Source: Bacteroidia bacterium
GTDB taxonomy: Bacteria; Bacteroidota; Bacteroidia; 2-12-FULL-35-15
NCBI GenBank assembly: GCA_030654175.1
Contig: JAURXZ010000029.1
Coordinates: 1 to 33,816 of the forward strand
Direction: 5' to 3'
DNA length: 33,816 nucleotides
Below, piece after piece: positions 18,392-26,355 of this stretch. The notes beneath the pieces were generated by a model. It ran no database searches. It saw only the letters and a program-made list of their open reading frames with translations, and was not told the origin of the DNA. The position numbers and the translations under genes were made by a program. Position 1 is the first letter of the stretch; each line of letters opens with the position of its first letter.

Positions 18392-19378
18392 ATGACAGCA
18401 ATCAGACACAATTGGACCGTAGAAGAAATTCTGGACGTATATAATACACCTTTGCTTGAATTAATTAATCAGGCTCAGCGAATTCACCGTGAGTTTAATA
18501 ATGCGGGAGAAGTACAGGTTAGTTCGCTTTTGTCAATTAAAACGGGCGGTTGTGCCGAGGATTGCAGTTATTGCCCACAAGCGGCTCGTTACAATACCGG
18601 AGTCGAAGTACATAAATTAATGACGGTAAATGAAGTAATGGAAGCAGCTGACAAAGCAAAAGAGGGCGGTGCATCTCGTTTGTGTATGGGTGCTGCGTGG
18701 CGCGAAGTGAGAGATAACCGTGATTTTGACCGTGTACTGGAGATGGTTAAGGGGGTGAATGAAAAGGGGATGGAAGTATGTTGTACGTTGGGAATGCTTA
18801 CCGAAACACAAGCGCAAAAACTTGCAGATGCTGGACTATACGCTTATAATCACAATTTAGATACTTCTGAAGAAAGCTATAAAAAAATTATTACCACCCG
18901 TACTTATGACGATCGATTAGATACAATTAAGAATGTTCGTAAAGCAAAAGTTTCTGTTTGTTCCGGTGGTATCATTGGTTTAGGCGAGACTATTGAAGAT
19001 CGCGTTAAGATGCTAAAAACATTATCCTCAATGGAGGTTCATCCCGAATCTGTTCCAATAAATGCTTTGGTTCCTGTTGCAGGTACTCCTTTGGAAAACC
19101 AACCTCTAGTACCTATCTGGGATATGGTTCGTATGATCGCCACTACCCGTATTTTAATACCAAAAACAGTGGTTCGTCTTTCTGCAGGCCGTACACAAAT
19201 GAGTTTGGAAGGACAAGCACTTTGTTTTCTGGCCGGTGCTAATTCTATTTTTGCCGGAGATAAATTATTAACCACTCCAAATCCTGATTTTAATGCTGAT
19301 ATGGAAATGTTTAAGATCTTTGGCTTAACTCCACGAAAAGCGTTCAAAGGAGTAAAACAACCTCAGGTAGCAATTTAG
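18392..19378 (+). CDS. bioB: Biotin synthase
   Basis: A 328-residue radical SAM enzyme that inserts sulfur into dethiobiotin, the last step of biotin synthesis. The [4Fe-4S] cysteines are C54, C58 and C61 in [12 protein letters not shown]. The cysteines of the second cluster ([28 protein letters not shown]) and the matching Arg in [11 protein letters not shown] are present. The frame is open further upstream to 18302, but those 30 codons are tandem-repeat DNA and lie before the TATCTTTG element; family length and the N-terminus [13 protein letters not shown] support 18392. The bioF gene follows 57 bp downstream and is probably cotranscribed. Confidence 0.97.
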   Translation: MTAIRHNWTVEEILDVYNTPLLELINQAQRIHREFNNAGEVQVSSLLSIKTGGCAEDCSYCPQAARYNTGVEVHKLMTVNEVMEAADKAKEGGASRLCMGAAWREVRDNRDFDRVLEMVKGVNEKGMEVCCTLGMLTETQAQKLADAGLYAYNHNLDTSEESYKKIITTRTYDDRLDTIKNVRKAKVSVCSGGIIGLGETIEDRVKMLKTLSSMEVHPESVPINALVPVAGTPLENQPLVPIWDMVRMIATTRILIPKTVVRLSAGRTQMSLEGQALCFLAGANSIFAGDKLLTTPNPDFNADMEMFKIFGLTPRKAFKGVKQPQVAI

Positions 19379-19409
19379 TAATGGGCTTGTAATACCTGAG
19401 GCCATTACT
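19361..19409 (+). repeat. Two interleaved inverted repeats at the bioB end
   Basis: CCTCAGGTA (19361-19369) pairs with TACCTGAGG (19393-19401), and AGTAATGG (19377-19384) pairs with CCATTACT (19402-19409). The order is a, b, a', b' and the right arms are directly adjacent, so the stems cross. The bioB stop codon lies between the arms. There is no T-run, so it is not a standard terminator. Confidence 0.7.
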
Positions 19410-19435
19410 GATTCGTAATTTGATAAAATTAGTTT

Positions 19436-20578
19436 ATGACTTTTTCGGCTGATAACTTTTTATCCAATTCACTAAAAAAACGACTAGACCAAAATGCATT
19501 GCGCAAATTGGTTATCAATGATCAATTGATCGATTTTTGCAGTAATGATTATTTAGGTTTTGCAAGTAGTGAAAAATTATTTCAAGAAATTGAAACAGAA
19601 CTCTCCACTCTCCACTCTTCACACTCCACTCTTACAGGTTCCACCGGTTCTCGTTTATTAGCTGGTAACTCAGCTTATGTAGAGGAATTAGAAAAAAAAA
19701 TTGCAACTTTTCATAATTCGGAGGCCGGTTTAATTTATAATTCCGGATATGATGCCAATCTTGGTTTATTCTCTGCCTTAGGACAAAAAGGCGATACCAT
19801 CATTTATGATGAATTGATACATGCCTCTGTACATGATGGGATTAAACTGTCATCAGGATCAGCATATATGTTCCGTCACAATGATATTTCACATCTGGAA
19901 GAACGCTTGAAAATACCCGGTGGAATAGTTTACGTTGTTGTTGAAAGTATTTATTCCATGGACGGTGACACTGCTCCTTTGAAAGAAATAGTTGATCTCT
20001 GTAAAAAATATAACGCCAATTTAATTGTTGACGAAGCCCATGCAACAGGTGTTACAACCAATACCGGTAAAGGATTGTTACAACAATTACGTTTAGAACA
20101 AGATGTTTTTGCCCGTGTTCATACTTTTGGTAAAGCACTTGGATGTCATGGTGCTATTGTACTTGGAAGTGATCTGCTTCGTAATTTTCTGATCAATTTT
20201 TCACGATCCTTTATTTATACCACAGCATTGCCTGTAAAAAGCCTCATCGCTGTAAATCAAGCTTATCAATTGCTTCAAAAGAGTGATGAACTTATTCAAC
20301 AATTACACGAAAAAATAAATTATTTTAAAAGTCTTCTTTCCGAAAACATAAAAGCGCAGTTAATTCAAAGCGATAGCGCTATCCAATGTATTGTAGTCAG
20401 TGGAAACGACAAGGTGAAAAATCTTGCAACACTTTTGCAGCAGTGCGGATATGATGTTCGCGCTATTCTTAGCCCAACAGTCCCAAAAGGTAAAGAGCGA
20501 CTGCGTATTTGCATTCATACTTTAAATTCTAATTCTCAAATAGAAGGTCTGTGTAATTCGATAAATAAAAATTTTTGA
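19436..20578 (+). CDS. bioF: 8-amino-7-oxononanoate synthase
   Basis: A 380-residue PLP enzyme of the alpha-oxoamine synthase family that joins pimeloyl thioester and alanine in biotin synthesis. The Schiff-base lysine is K233 in HTFGKALGCHGA; D199 and H202 (VDEAHATG) contact the cofactor; H129 (ELIHASVHDG) is the stacking histidine; FCSNDYLGF and GSTGSRLLAGN are family signatures. It follows bioB by 57 bp. Residues about 57-66 (STLHSSHSTL), just before GSTGSR, are coded by a low-complexity TCCACTC heptamer repeat that looks like an insertion tolerated on the surface. A second family member, at 27494-28738, lacks the biotin context, so this copy is the better BioF. Confidence 0.92.
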   Translation: MTFSADNFLSNSLKKRLDQNALRKLVINDQLIDFCSNDYLGFASSEKLFQEIETELSTLHSSHSTLTGSTGSRLLAGNSAYVEELEKKIATFHNSEAGLIYNSGYDANLGLFSALGQKGDTIIYDELIHASVHDGIKLSSGSAYMFRHNDISHLEERLKIPGGIVYVVVESIYSMDGDTAPLKEIVDLCKKYNANLIVDEAHATGVTTNTGKGLLQQLRLEQDVFARVHTFGKALGCHGAIVLGSDLLRNFLINFSRSFIYTTALPVKSLIAVNQAYQLLQKSDELIQQLHEKINYFKSLLSENIKAQLIQSDSAIQCIVVSGNDKVKNLATLLQQCGYDVRAILSPTVPKGKERLRICIHTLNSNSQIEGLCNSINKNF

Positions 20579-20744
20579 TTTCGGATACGTCTTACTACTC
20601 TAAAATAGTTTAATTTCGATATACCCTTATAAAACAGGTACGATTTTTTATCGAAAATTTAATATCCCGCATTACAAAATTTTGCTCGGTAATATCAATG
20701 TATCAAGTGGTTGTGGTTTGTAAATATTAAAAAGCTATACAAAT

Positions 20745-21329
20745 ATGGAAGATAAAAGTTCTCCAAAAGACTTTCCTGTGGTTTGCGTTGGTGGTTCGGC
20801 CGGTGGTCTCGATGCATTTACCAGGTTACTACAGAATTTGCCTGCTGATATGGGTGTTGCTATTGTAATTGTTAATCACGCAAGAGAAATCGCCACACAA
20901 TTGCACAAGATCCTTCCTCGCTTTACGAAGATGCCTGTTGAATTGATCACAGAAAGACTTGACATTAAGCCTAACCATGTGTTTATCATTCCTGAACAGC
21001 GCGACTTGCATGTTCAAGATGACGAGTTTCGTCTAAAGCCGATATCAAAACCAAGGGGATGGCCCGATGTGATCACGGTTTTTCTGCGTTCTCTCACCGA
21101 AAACTGGGAGGGAAAACTAATCGCTGTCATTGTTTCCGGTTATGACGGTGATGGTGCAAATGCACTTTGCGAAATAAAAGAAGTGGGCGGCATTACTATT
21201 GCTCAGAAACCCGACACAGCAACCCAACCGGATATGCCAAAAACCGCAATAGCAAGTGGGTGTATCGATTTTATTCTTTCACCGGAAGAGATCGCCAAAG
21301 AAATTATACGAATTGCCGCTCGCGAGTGA
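20745..21329 (+). CDS. Stand-alone CheB-type methylesterase domain protein
   Basis: A 194-residue protein consisting only of the CheB catalytic domain. The triad can be read as S18 (VGGSAGG), H45 (VNHAR) and D136 (VSGYDGDGA). There is no receiver domain, so the usual phosphorylation control is missing, and no chemoreceptor, CheR or CheA gene is near. In CheB the reaction is hydrolysis of glutamyl methyl esters on receptors. Orphan copies in Bacteroidota often work with CheR/PAS multi-domain proteins elsewhere; the substrate here is unknown. It sits 166 bp after bioF and 51 bp before the VOC gene. The family assignment is firm; a chemotaxis role is doubtful. Confidence 0.9.
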   Translation: MEDKSSPKDFPVVCVGGSAGGLDAFTRLLQNLPADMGVAIVIVNHAREIATQLHKILPRFTKMPVELITERLDIKPNHVFIIPEQRDLHVQDDEFRLKPISKPRGWPDVITVFLRSLTENWEGKLIAVIVSGYDGDGANALCEIKEVGGITIAQKPDTATQPDMPKTAIASGCIDFILSPEEIAKEIIRIAARE

Positions 21330-21380
21330 CATTGGAACTTAGCATCGAATTTTAGTTTATTTTAAAGAACAACAGAATCC

Positions 21381-21764
21381 ATGTTAAATCGAATTCATCA
21401 TATTGCTATAATTTGTGCTGATTATAAAAGATCAAAGGATTTTTATGTTAATATTTTAGGACTTGAAATAATTAAAGAAACTTTCCGGCAAGAGCGCCAA
21501 TCTTACAAATTAGACCTTTCACTTAATGGTGAATATGTAGTTGAACTCTTCTCGTTTCCTGATCCCCCTCAACGATTGTCAAAGCCGGAAGCTACGGGGT
21601 TGAGACATCTTGCATTTGAGGTAGATAATTTAAAAAGTGTGATTGAAACCTTAAAGGAAAAAAATATTATTGCAGAGGAGATCCGAACGGACGAAATAAC
21701 TAATAAGCATTTTACATTTATTTTTGACCCCGATAACTTACCTATCGAATTATACGAGAAATAG
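21381..21764 (+). CDS. VOC-family metalloprotein, glyoxalase-like (YaeR/SMU1112c type)
   Basis: A 127-residue single-chain VOC protein with two beta-alpha-beta-beta-beta modules. The four metal ligands of the family are readable: H7 (RIHHIAI), E55 (YVVELFSF), H76 (LRHLAFEVD) and E123 (LPIELYE). DYKRSKDFYVNILGLEII is the first-module signature. Closest in style to the YaeR/SMU1112c subgroup, whose substrate is not settled; a lactoylglutathione-lyase label would overstate it. It lies between the CheB-type gene and a small lipoprotein in the same direction. Confidence 0.9.
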   Translation: MLNRIHHIAIICADYKRSKDFYVNILGLEIIKETFRQERQSYKLDLSLNGEYVVELFSFPDPPQRLSKPEATGLRHLAFEVDNLKSVIETLKEKNIIAEEIRTDEITNKHFTFIFDPDNLPIELYEK

Positions 21765-21849
21765 CAATTATAGTAATTTCACAAAAGAGCTTTAATTCCC
21801 CTGTAATTGCATCCATTGCTTGCCGAAAGCGAACCCCTACCTTGAGAAA

Positions 21850-21879
21850 TTGCCAGTCTGATAATTTATTATAAATTTG
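21850..21879 (+). promoter_or_regulatory. Promoter: TTG, 19-bp spacer, TAAATTTG
   Basis: TTG at 21850-21852 and TAAATTTG at 21872-21879 have the spacing typical of Bacteroidota -33/-7 promoters. It lies 40 bases before the lipoprotein start at 21920 and would also serve bioA. Confidence 0.5.
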
Positions 21880-21919
21880 TTATTAATCCACTCTGTATTC
21901 ACCTTAAAATATAATTAAA

Positions 21920-22309
21920 ATGAAAACAAAATTTTCAGGCATTTTATTTTTAGTGTTTCTGTTTGTTGCTTGTCAAACAAAAAATAAGGAATCGGTTGTT
22001 GGTAAATGGGAAATAACCGGTATTATTCCTATTGACACAACTGCTTCAAAGTCTGCCATTGAGATTGCCGCCATCGGATTGTTAAACAATATGACCCATG
22101 GTGCAATTATAGAGTACTTTGAAAGTGGTGATTATGAAATAAAAAGAGATACTACCTCATTGGAAAAAGGGAAGTATATAATTTCTGAAAATTCAATTAC
22201 ACATACTAAAACGGATGGTTCGATCGAAAAAAACAGTTTAAGTTTCAAAAATAATAATGAACTGGAAATAAAATCATCTACCATGACATTATCGCTTAAG
22301 AAAAATTAA
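21920..22309 (+). CDS. Small lipoprotein, lipocalin-like
   Basis: A 129-residue protein with lipobox FVAC (Cys18 lipidated). The mature start VVGKWEITGI and the later strands (GAIIEYFESGDYEIKRD, GKYIISENSITHT, NNELEIKSSTMTLSLKK) follow the GxW-plus-beta-strand pattern of lipocalin-like DUFs common in Bacteroidota. The ligand is unknown. The bioA start is 20 bp after its stop, so the two are probably cotranscribed, though no functional link to biotin is evident. Confidence 0.75.
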   Translation: MKTKFSGILFLVFLFVACQTKNKESVVGKWEITGIIPIDTTASKSAIEIAAIGLLNNMTHGAIIEYFESGDYEIKRDTTSLEKGKYIISENSITHTKTDGSIEKNSLSFKNNNELEIKSSTMTLSLKKN

Positions 22310-22329
22310 ATATTTTCAGGTTCTATTTT

Positions 22330-23601
22330 ATGACTTTACAGGAACGGGATAAAAATGTAGTGTGGCATCCTTTCACACAATTAAAAAATGCTCCATTGCC
22401 TATTGGTATTGTAAAAGGGGAGGGGGCTTATTTTTTTGATGAGGCAGGCAAACGATATATTGATGGCATTGCTTCCTGGTGGGTAAATGTACATGGACAT
22501 TGTCATCCCTATCTGACAAAAAAAATTTCAGAGCAATTACAAACTCTTGAACATACTCTGTTTTCAGGTTTTACACACGAGCCAGCAGTACAACTCGCAG
22601 AACGTTTATTGAAGCGGTTACCTTCAAATCAATCAAAAATATTTTATTCAGATAATGGTTCTACTGCTGTTGAAGTGGCCTTGAAAATGGCATTTCAGTA
22701 TTGGAGTAATCAATCCATTCATAAAACTAAAGTTATTGCTTTTGAGAACGGCTATCATGGCGATACGTTTGGAGGTATGTCGGTTGGAGCACGTAATGCT
22801 TTTAACCTTCCATTTTCAAAATTATTGTTTGATGTAATTCACATTCCTGTTCCTGTAAAAGGTAAGGAACAAGGGACGTTAGATGCTTTACAAACTGCTT
22901 TGCAGCGAGATGATATTTCCTCCTTTATTTTTGAACCTCTGGTGCAAGGAGCAGGAGGAATGGTGATGTACTCTCCACAGGTACTGGATGAACTGATCAA
23001 ATGCTGCAAGGATAAAAATGTAATTACTATTGCTGATGAGGTAATGACAGGTTTTGGACGGACAGGCAATTTTTTTGCAAGCGACTATTTGGAACAAAAG
23101 CCCGATATTATTTGTATGAGTAAAGGCTTGACCGGTGGTGTAATGCCGCTTGGTGCAACTGCTTGCGCCCAATTTATTTACGATGAATTTTTAAGTGATG
23201 ATAAAATGAAAACCTTTTATCATGGGCATTCTTATACTGCTAATCCTACCGCATGTTCTGCCGCTTTAGCCAGTATGGATCTTTTTGATAATCCCGAAGC
23301 GTTTGATAACATTAAGCGTATAGAGCAACAGCATCATTTATTTTTACAAAAAATAAGATCACATAAAGCACTAATTGATGTTCGGCAATTAGGAACTATT
23401 ATCGCATTTGAAATAAAAACGGGCGAACAAACCAATTACCTGAATTCTTTAGCTGAACATATTTCACAGTTTTTTATTTCCCGTGGAATTATTCTTCGTC
23501 CTCTTGGAAACATAATCTATATACTGCCTCCATATTGTATTAGTAATACTGATTTAGAATATATTTATAATGTAACGGAAGAGTTTTTGAATGGTTTATG
23601 A
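22330..23601 (+). CDS. bioA: Adenosylmethionine--8-amino-7-oxononanoate aminotransferase
   Basis: A 423-residue class III PLP aminotransferase that makes 7,8-diaminopelargonate with SAM as amino donor. The N-terminus VVWHPFTQLKNAPLP and GIASWWVNVHGHCHP are diagnostic of BioA. K265 in CMSKGLTGGVMPLG binds PLP; IADEVMTGFGRTG carries the cofactor Asp; YHGHSYTANPTACSAALAS and the C-terminal RPLGNIIYILPPYCI complete the family set. It belongs to the same pathway as bioB and bioF but is separated from bioF by three unrelated genes. The usual next enzyme, BioD, is not in the window. Confidence 0.96.
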   Translation: MTLQERDKNVVWHPFTQLKNAPLPIGIVKGEGAYFFDEAGKRYIDGIASWWVNVHGHCHPYLTKKISEQLQTLEHTLFSGFTHEPAVQLAERLLKRLPSNQSKIFYSDNGSTAVEVALKMAFQYWSNQSIHKTKVIAFENGYHGDTFGGMSVGARNAFNLPFSKLLFDVIHIPVPVKGKEQGTLDALQTALQRDDISSFIFEPLVQGAGGMVMYSPQVLDELIKCCKDKNVITIADEVMTGFGRTGNFFASDYLEQKPDIICMSKGLTGGVMPLGATACAQFIYDEFLSDDKMKTFYHGHSYTANPTACSAALASMDLFDNPEAFDNIKRIEQQHHLFLQKIRSHKALIDVRQLGTIIAFEIKTGEQTNYLNSLAEHISQFFISRGIILRPLGNIIYILPPYCISNTDLEYIYNVTEEFLNGL

Positions 23602-23640
23602 TCAAAATTCTGCACGTAACAAACAAAAAACAAAAAAAGA

Positions 23641-23859
23641 ATGAAAATATTTATAACACTTACAATTTTCTTAGCGACAGTTTTGACGCTTGTAACAATC
23701 TCCTGTAGCAAAGACAAAGGCTCCTGCTATGACGAACAACTTTATCAAAAGCACAAAAATGATTTTTGTACAGCAGATTGTCCTGGCGTGGAAGGTTGTG
23801 ACGGCAAGACTTATTGTAACGAGTGCGTAGCAAACAGACAAGGAATAAGAAAAAAATAA
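23641..23859 (+). CDS. Kazal-like mini-lipoprotein
   Basis: A 72-residue protein. The lipobox TISC puts the lipid on Cys22. The mature part of only about 50 residues has six further cysteines (29, 43, 47, 53, 59, 62), and CDGKTYCNECVANRQGI matches the Kazal core (C-G-x-D-G-x-T-Y-x-N-x-C-x-A) with a shortened front loop. Kazal domains inhibit serine proteases; bacterial lipoproteins of this kind may protect the cell from secreted proteases, but activity cannot be read from the sequence. It starts 39 bp after bioA. A weak hairpin plus T-run follows at 23899. Confidence 0.75.
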   Translation: MKIFITLTIFLATVLTLVTISCSKDKGSCYDEQLYQKHKNDFCTADCPGVEGCDGKTYCNECVANRQGIRKK

Positions 23860-23898
23860 TAGAAATAATCGACAATAATTTTTATTTTTTTTAAGTAG

Positions 23899-23920
23899 AC
23901 ATTTTTTTGAAAATGTTTTT
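23899..23920 (+). terminator. Short hairpin with T-run
   Basis: ACATTTT (23899-23905) pairs with AAAATGT (23910-23916) and is followed by TTTT. The stem is only seven pairs and AT-rich, so the call is weak. It lies between the Kazal-like gene and the queuosine transporter gene. Confidence 0.4.
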
Positions 23921-24028
23921 TATTACAACCGTTGCGAATTTGAACTGTAGTGTTTAAAATTTTGCGTTTTCTTAATCTTACAACCGTTAAACGTTCAGCA
24001 AATCCCAAATCTTCAATCGAAAATCAGA

Positions 24029-24736
24029 ATGTTTAAATCAAAGAAACAACTTGTTTTTATAATATTGGCCGGTATTTTTATTACCAATGCCATAGTTGCT
24101 GAATTGATTGGTGGAAAGCTGATACAAATAGGTCCATTTATCATGAGCATTGGTATTATTCCCTGGCCAATTGTATTTTTAACAACCGATCTAATTAATG
24201 AATATTATGGAAAAGCAGGAGTAAGAAAGCTATCATTAATTACAGCATCTTTGATTGCATACGCTTTTGTGATCTTATTTTTTGCGATTAAAATACCTGC
24301 TGCAATAGGCATTTCTACTGTTACCGATTCGGAATTTTATGCAGTGTTCGGCCAAAGTATGTGGATCATTGCAGGGAGTATTGTTGCATTTTTAACATCA
24401 CAATTTATTGATGTTTTTATTTTTTGGCTGTTGAGGGATAAAACAGGAGGAAAAATGCTATGGCTCAGAAGTACCGGTTCTACTGTTGTTTCTCAATTAG
24501 TAGATACATTTGTGGTATTGGGTATTGCTTTTTGGTTGCCCGGTAAAATGACCACAGCGGTATTTCTGAATGCTGCATTAACCGGATATACCTTTAAACT
24601 GATCATTGCTGTTGTTCTTACACCATTAATTTATTTCGGGCATAAGCTTATTGATAAATATATTGGTGATGAAGAGGCGGAGCATATCATAAAAAATGCT
24701 GCGGAAGAATCATTGCACCATAGATTGGGGGAGTAG
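24029..24736 (+). CDS. Queuosine precursor transporter (YhhQ/VUT family)
   Basis: A 235-residue membrane protein with about six helices. The signatures ITNAIVAELIGGKLI, FLTTDLINEYYGK, FLTSQFIDVFIFWLLRDKTGG and STGSTVVSQLVDTF are those of the family that imports queuine/preQ precursors (YhhQ) for tRNA modification. The C-terminal tail after the last helix is charged and cytoplasmic (DKYIGDEEAEHI). It ends 7 bp before the stop of the convergent DJ-1/PfpI gene. The intergenic region before it contains ACAACCGTT twice (about 23925 and 23982), with no function known to me. Confidence 0.93.
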   Translation: MFKSKKQLVFIILAGIFITNAIVAELIGGKLIQIGPFIMSIGIIPWPIVFLTTDLINEYYGKAGVRKLSLITASLIAYAFVILFFAIKIPAAIGISTVTDSEFYAVFGQSMWIIAGSIVAFLTSQFIDVFIFWLLRDKTGGKMLWLRSTGSTVVSQLVDTFVVLGIAFWLPGKMTTAVFLNAALTGYTFKLIIAVVLTPLIYFGHKLIDKYIGDEEAEHIIKNAAEESLHHRLGE

Positions 24737-24743
24737 GGAAGCA

Positions 24744-25514
24744 TTATTTTTTTTCTTCCAACATCTTAATAAATTCAAGAGAAAATGTATACGCATCACC
24801 AGGCCAGCGAGCCGACAAATAATTACCGTCCCTAACTGTAAAACCTCTTTCCAAATGTTTGAGATCATCTCTAAACAAAGGTGTTGGTCCTTTAAGGAAA
24901 TTGTTTTTGTCAGATAAAGTATCAGTAACCTCATCTTGTACTGTAATTTCAGGATAGGTCAAATAGTAATCTTTCAGCCATAACTTTGTCATGGTATATG
25001 CCGTTAATTCCTGGGTTTTTAATAAAGAGGTTGTTTTGTATGAATGAATAACCGATTTCCCCGCTTCATGATCTATACTTCGGGCAGCTAACACTACACC
25101 ATGGCAAATGGCTGCAACAGGCTTTTTAGCTTTAAAAAATGCAACAACAAGTTGCTGTAAAATGGATGATTCAAGATATTCCTTTACTCCCTTATCGTGA
25201 CCACCAGGCAAAAGAATCGCATCAAAATCTTTTTCTTTCAGTTCGGCATATTTTATGGGTTTGCAAAATGCCTCGCTCGTTTCCATTTCATAATAGGCTT
25301 CTACCGCATCTTTCCTGGCTTTTAAAACTCCTTTCCAAATGCCAAGATTTTCACCTGTAAGCATTTTAGTGTCGGCTTTTGCTTTTCTACCATCAGGCGT
25401 TGAGAATCGCACATCAAAATTTTTATCTGAAAGGATTTTCCAGGGGATAGCTACTTCTGTTGGGTCAAAGCCATAAGTAGGAACAGGTATAATTATTTTT
25501 ATTGAATTCATCAT
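24744..25514 (-). CDS. DJ-1/PfpI family protein (type 1 glutamine amidotransferase-like)
   Basis: A 256-residue protein from the ATG at 25514 (an ATG one codon later is equally possible). The nucleophile elbow is PVAAICHGV, Cys at about residue 137, with ILLPGGHDKGVKEYL before it. The length and DYYLTYPEITVQDEVTD match the larger DJ-1/PfpI-like group that includes Hsp31-type proteins and sugar/glyoxal-acting enzymes. Which reaction it performs cannot be told; protein or methylglyoxal deglycation is one possibility. The frame continues upstream to a TTG at 25538, but that lies inside the terminator hairpin of the neighbouring gene, so it was rejected as start. Confidence 0.9.
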   Translation of the reverse strand: MMNSIKIIIPVPTYGFDPTEVAIPWKILSDKNFDVRFSTPDGRKAKADTKMLTGENLGIWKGVLKARKDAVEAYYEMETSEAFCKPIKYAELKEKDFDAILLPGGHDKGVKEYLESSILQQLVVAFFKAKKPVAAICHGVVLAARSIDHEAGKSVIHSYKTTSLLKTQELTAYTMTKLWLKDYYLTYPEITVQDEVTDTLSDKNNFLKGPTPLFRDDLKHLERGFTVRDGNYLSARWPGDAYTFSLEFIKMLEEKK

Positions 25515-25536
25515 TTCGATAATAAAAGGGATAAAC

Positions 25537-25567
25537 AATAAAGTCCCGCTTAATGCGGGACTTTATT
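25537..25567 (-). terminator. Strong intrinsic terminator of the redoxin gene
   Basis: AATAAAGTCCCGC (25537-25549) pairs perfectly with GCGGGACTTTATT (25555-25567) around a five-base loop. It lies 38 bases past the redoxin stop on the minus strand and ends in a T-rich stretch. The DJ-1 gene downstream therefore probably has its own promoter. Confidence 0.85.
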
Positions 25568-25605
25568 ATATTTAATTAAAACACTTTTTCGTGTTATTTA
25601 TGTAG

Positions 25606-26220
25606 TTATTCGTCCACCCTTTTAATAGAACAACCTACTGATTTTGTAGAATTTGTTTTTACTGCTTTACCTGCTCCAAGAGCTATGATAGCATCTTTTA
25701 AAAAATGTTCTTTAGCATCATTGGCATCTTTTATATTATCATCAATGGCTCCGCGGTAAGCCAATCCTTTTTTATCAAACAAAAAAATATGAGGAGTGCG
25801 GGTAGCACCAAAAGCATTGGCCAATTGGGAATTTTTATCCACAACATAGCTAAAATTATAAAACTGTGCTTTTGCATATTTTTTCATTTCTTCAAAAGAA
25901 TCTTCAGCATCTCGCTGTGCTTCATTTGAGTTAACGATGATCACACCAATTTTGTTTGTTGTTGCAAGGGTTGCTACTTCTTTGATACGCACTTCAGTTA
26001 ATTTTACGTACGGACAGGTGTTGCAGGAAAAAATCACAAGCAAACCATTTTCTCCTTTTACATCAGCCAACGAAACTTCTTTTCCGGTAACATCCATCAT
26101 TTTGTGACCCGCTTTTGGTATTTCAGCACCAATTGCCAATTCCTGAATAGGGCCAATTTTAAAGGCCGTTGCGATTAAAAAAACTGCAATTACTGATACT
26201 AATTGTATAGATTTTTTCAT
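25606..26220 (-). CDS. Exported thioredoxin-fold redoxin
   Basis: A 204-residue protein with an uncleaved or cleaved N-terminal hydrophobic signal (about 5-21). The redox motif is C66-N-T-C69 in VIFSCNTCPYV, the cis-proline loop is ATRTPHIFLF, and the fold runs on to a conserved tail with a third cysteine, C197 in SVGCSIKR. This combination identifies the AhpC/TSA-like redoxin family widespread in Bacteroidota. It probably acts in the periplasm as a thiol oxidoreductase or peroxidase; the substrate is unknown. It ends with a strong terminator. The gene is divergent from the DUF2461 gene. Confidence 0.9.
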   Translation of the reverse strand: MKKSIQLVSVIAVFLIATAFKIGPIQELAIGAEIPKAGHKMMDVTGKEVSLADVKGENGLLVIFSCNTCPYVKLTEVRIKEVATLATTNKIGVIIVNSNEAQRDAEDSFEEMKKYAKAQFYNFSYVVDKNSQLANAFGATRTPHIFLFDKKGLAYRGAIDDNIKDANDAKEHFLKDAIIALGAGKAVKTNSTKSVGCSIKRVDE

Positions 26221-26355
26221 AGGAGCATATTTTTTGTATGGTGAATTTACAAAAAAAAATGATAATCCGGCAATTGCAAGTTGTTTCTTCGTTATCTAAT
26301 CCAAATTGATCTGTATTTTTTCTTTATTTTTACCATTATAAAACCAACAACCTTT

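Noticed and set aside
25515-25538. TTG start of the DJ-1/PfpI protein
   Set aside because: It lies in the strong terminator hairpin of the upstream gene; ATG codons at 25514 and 25511 fit better.
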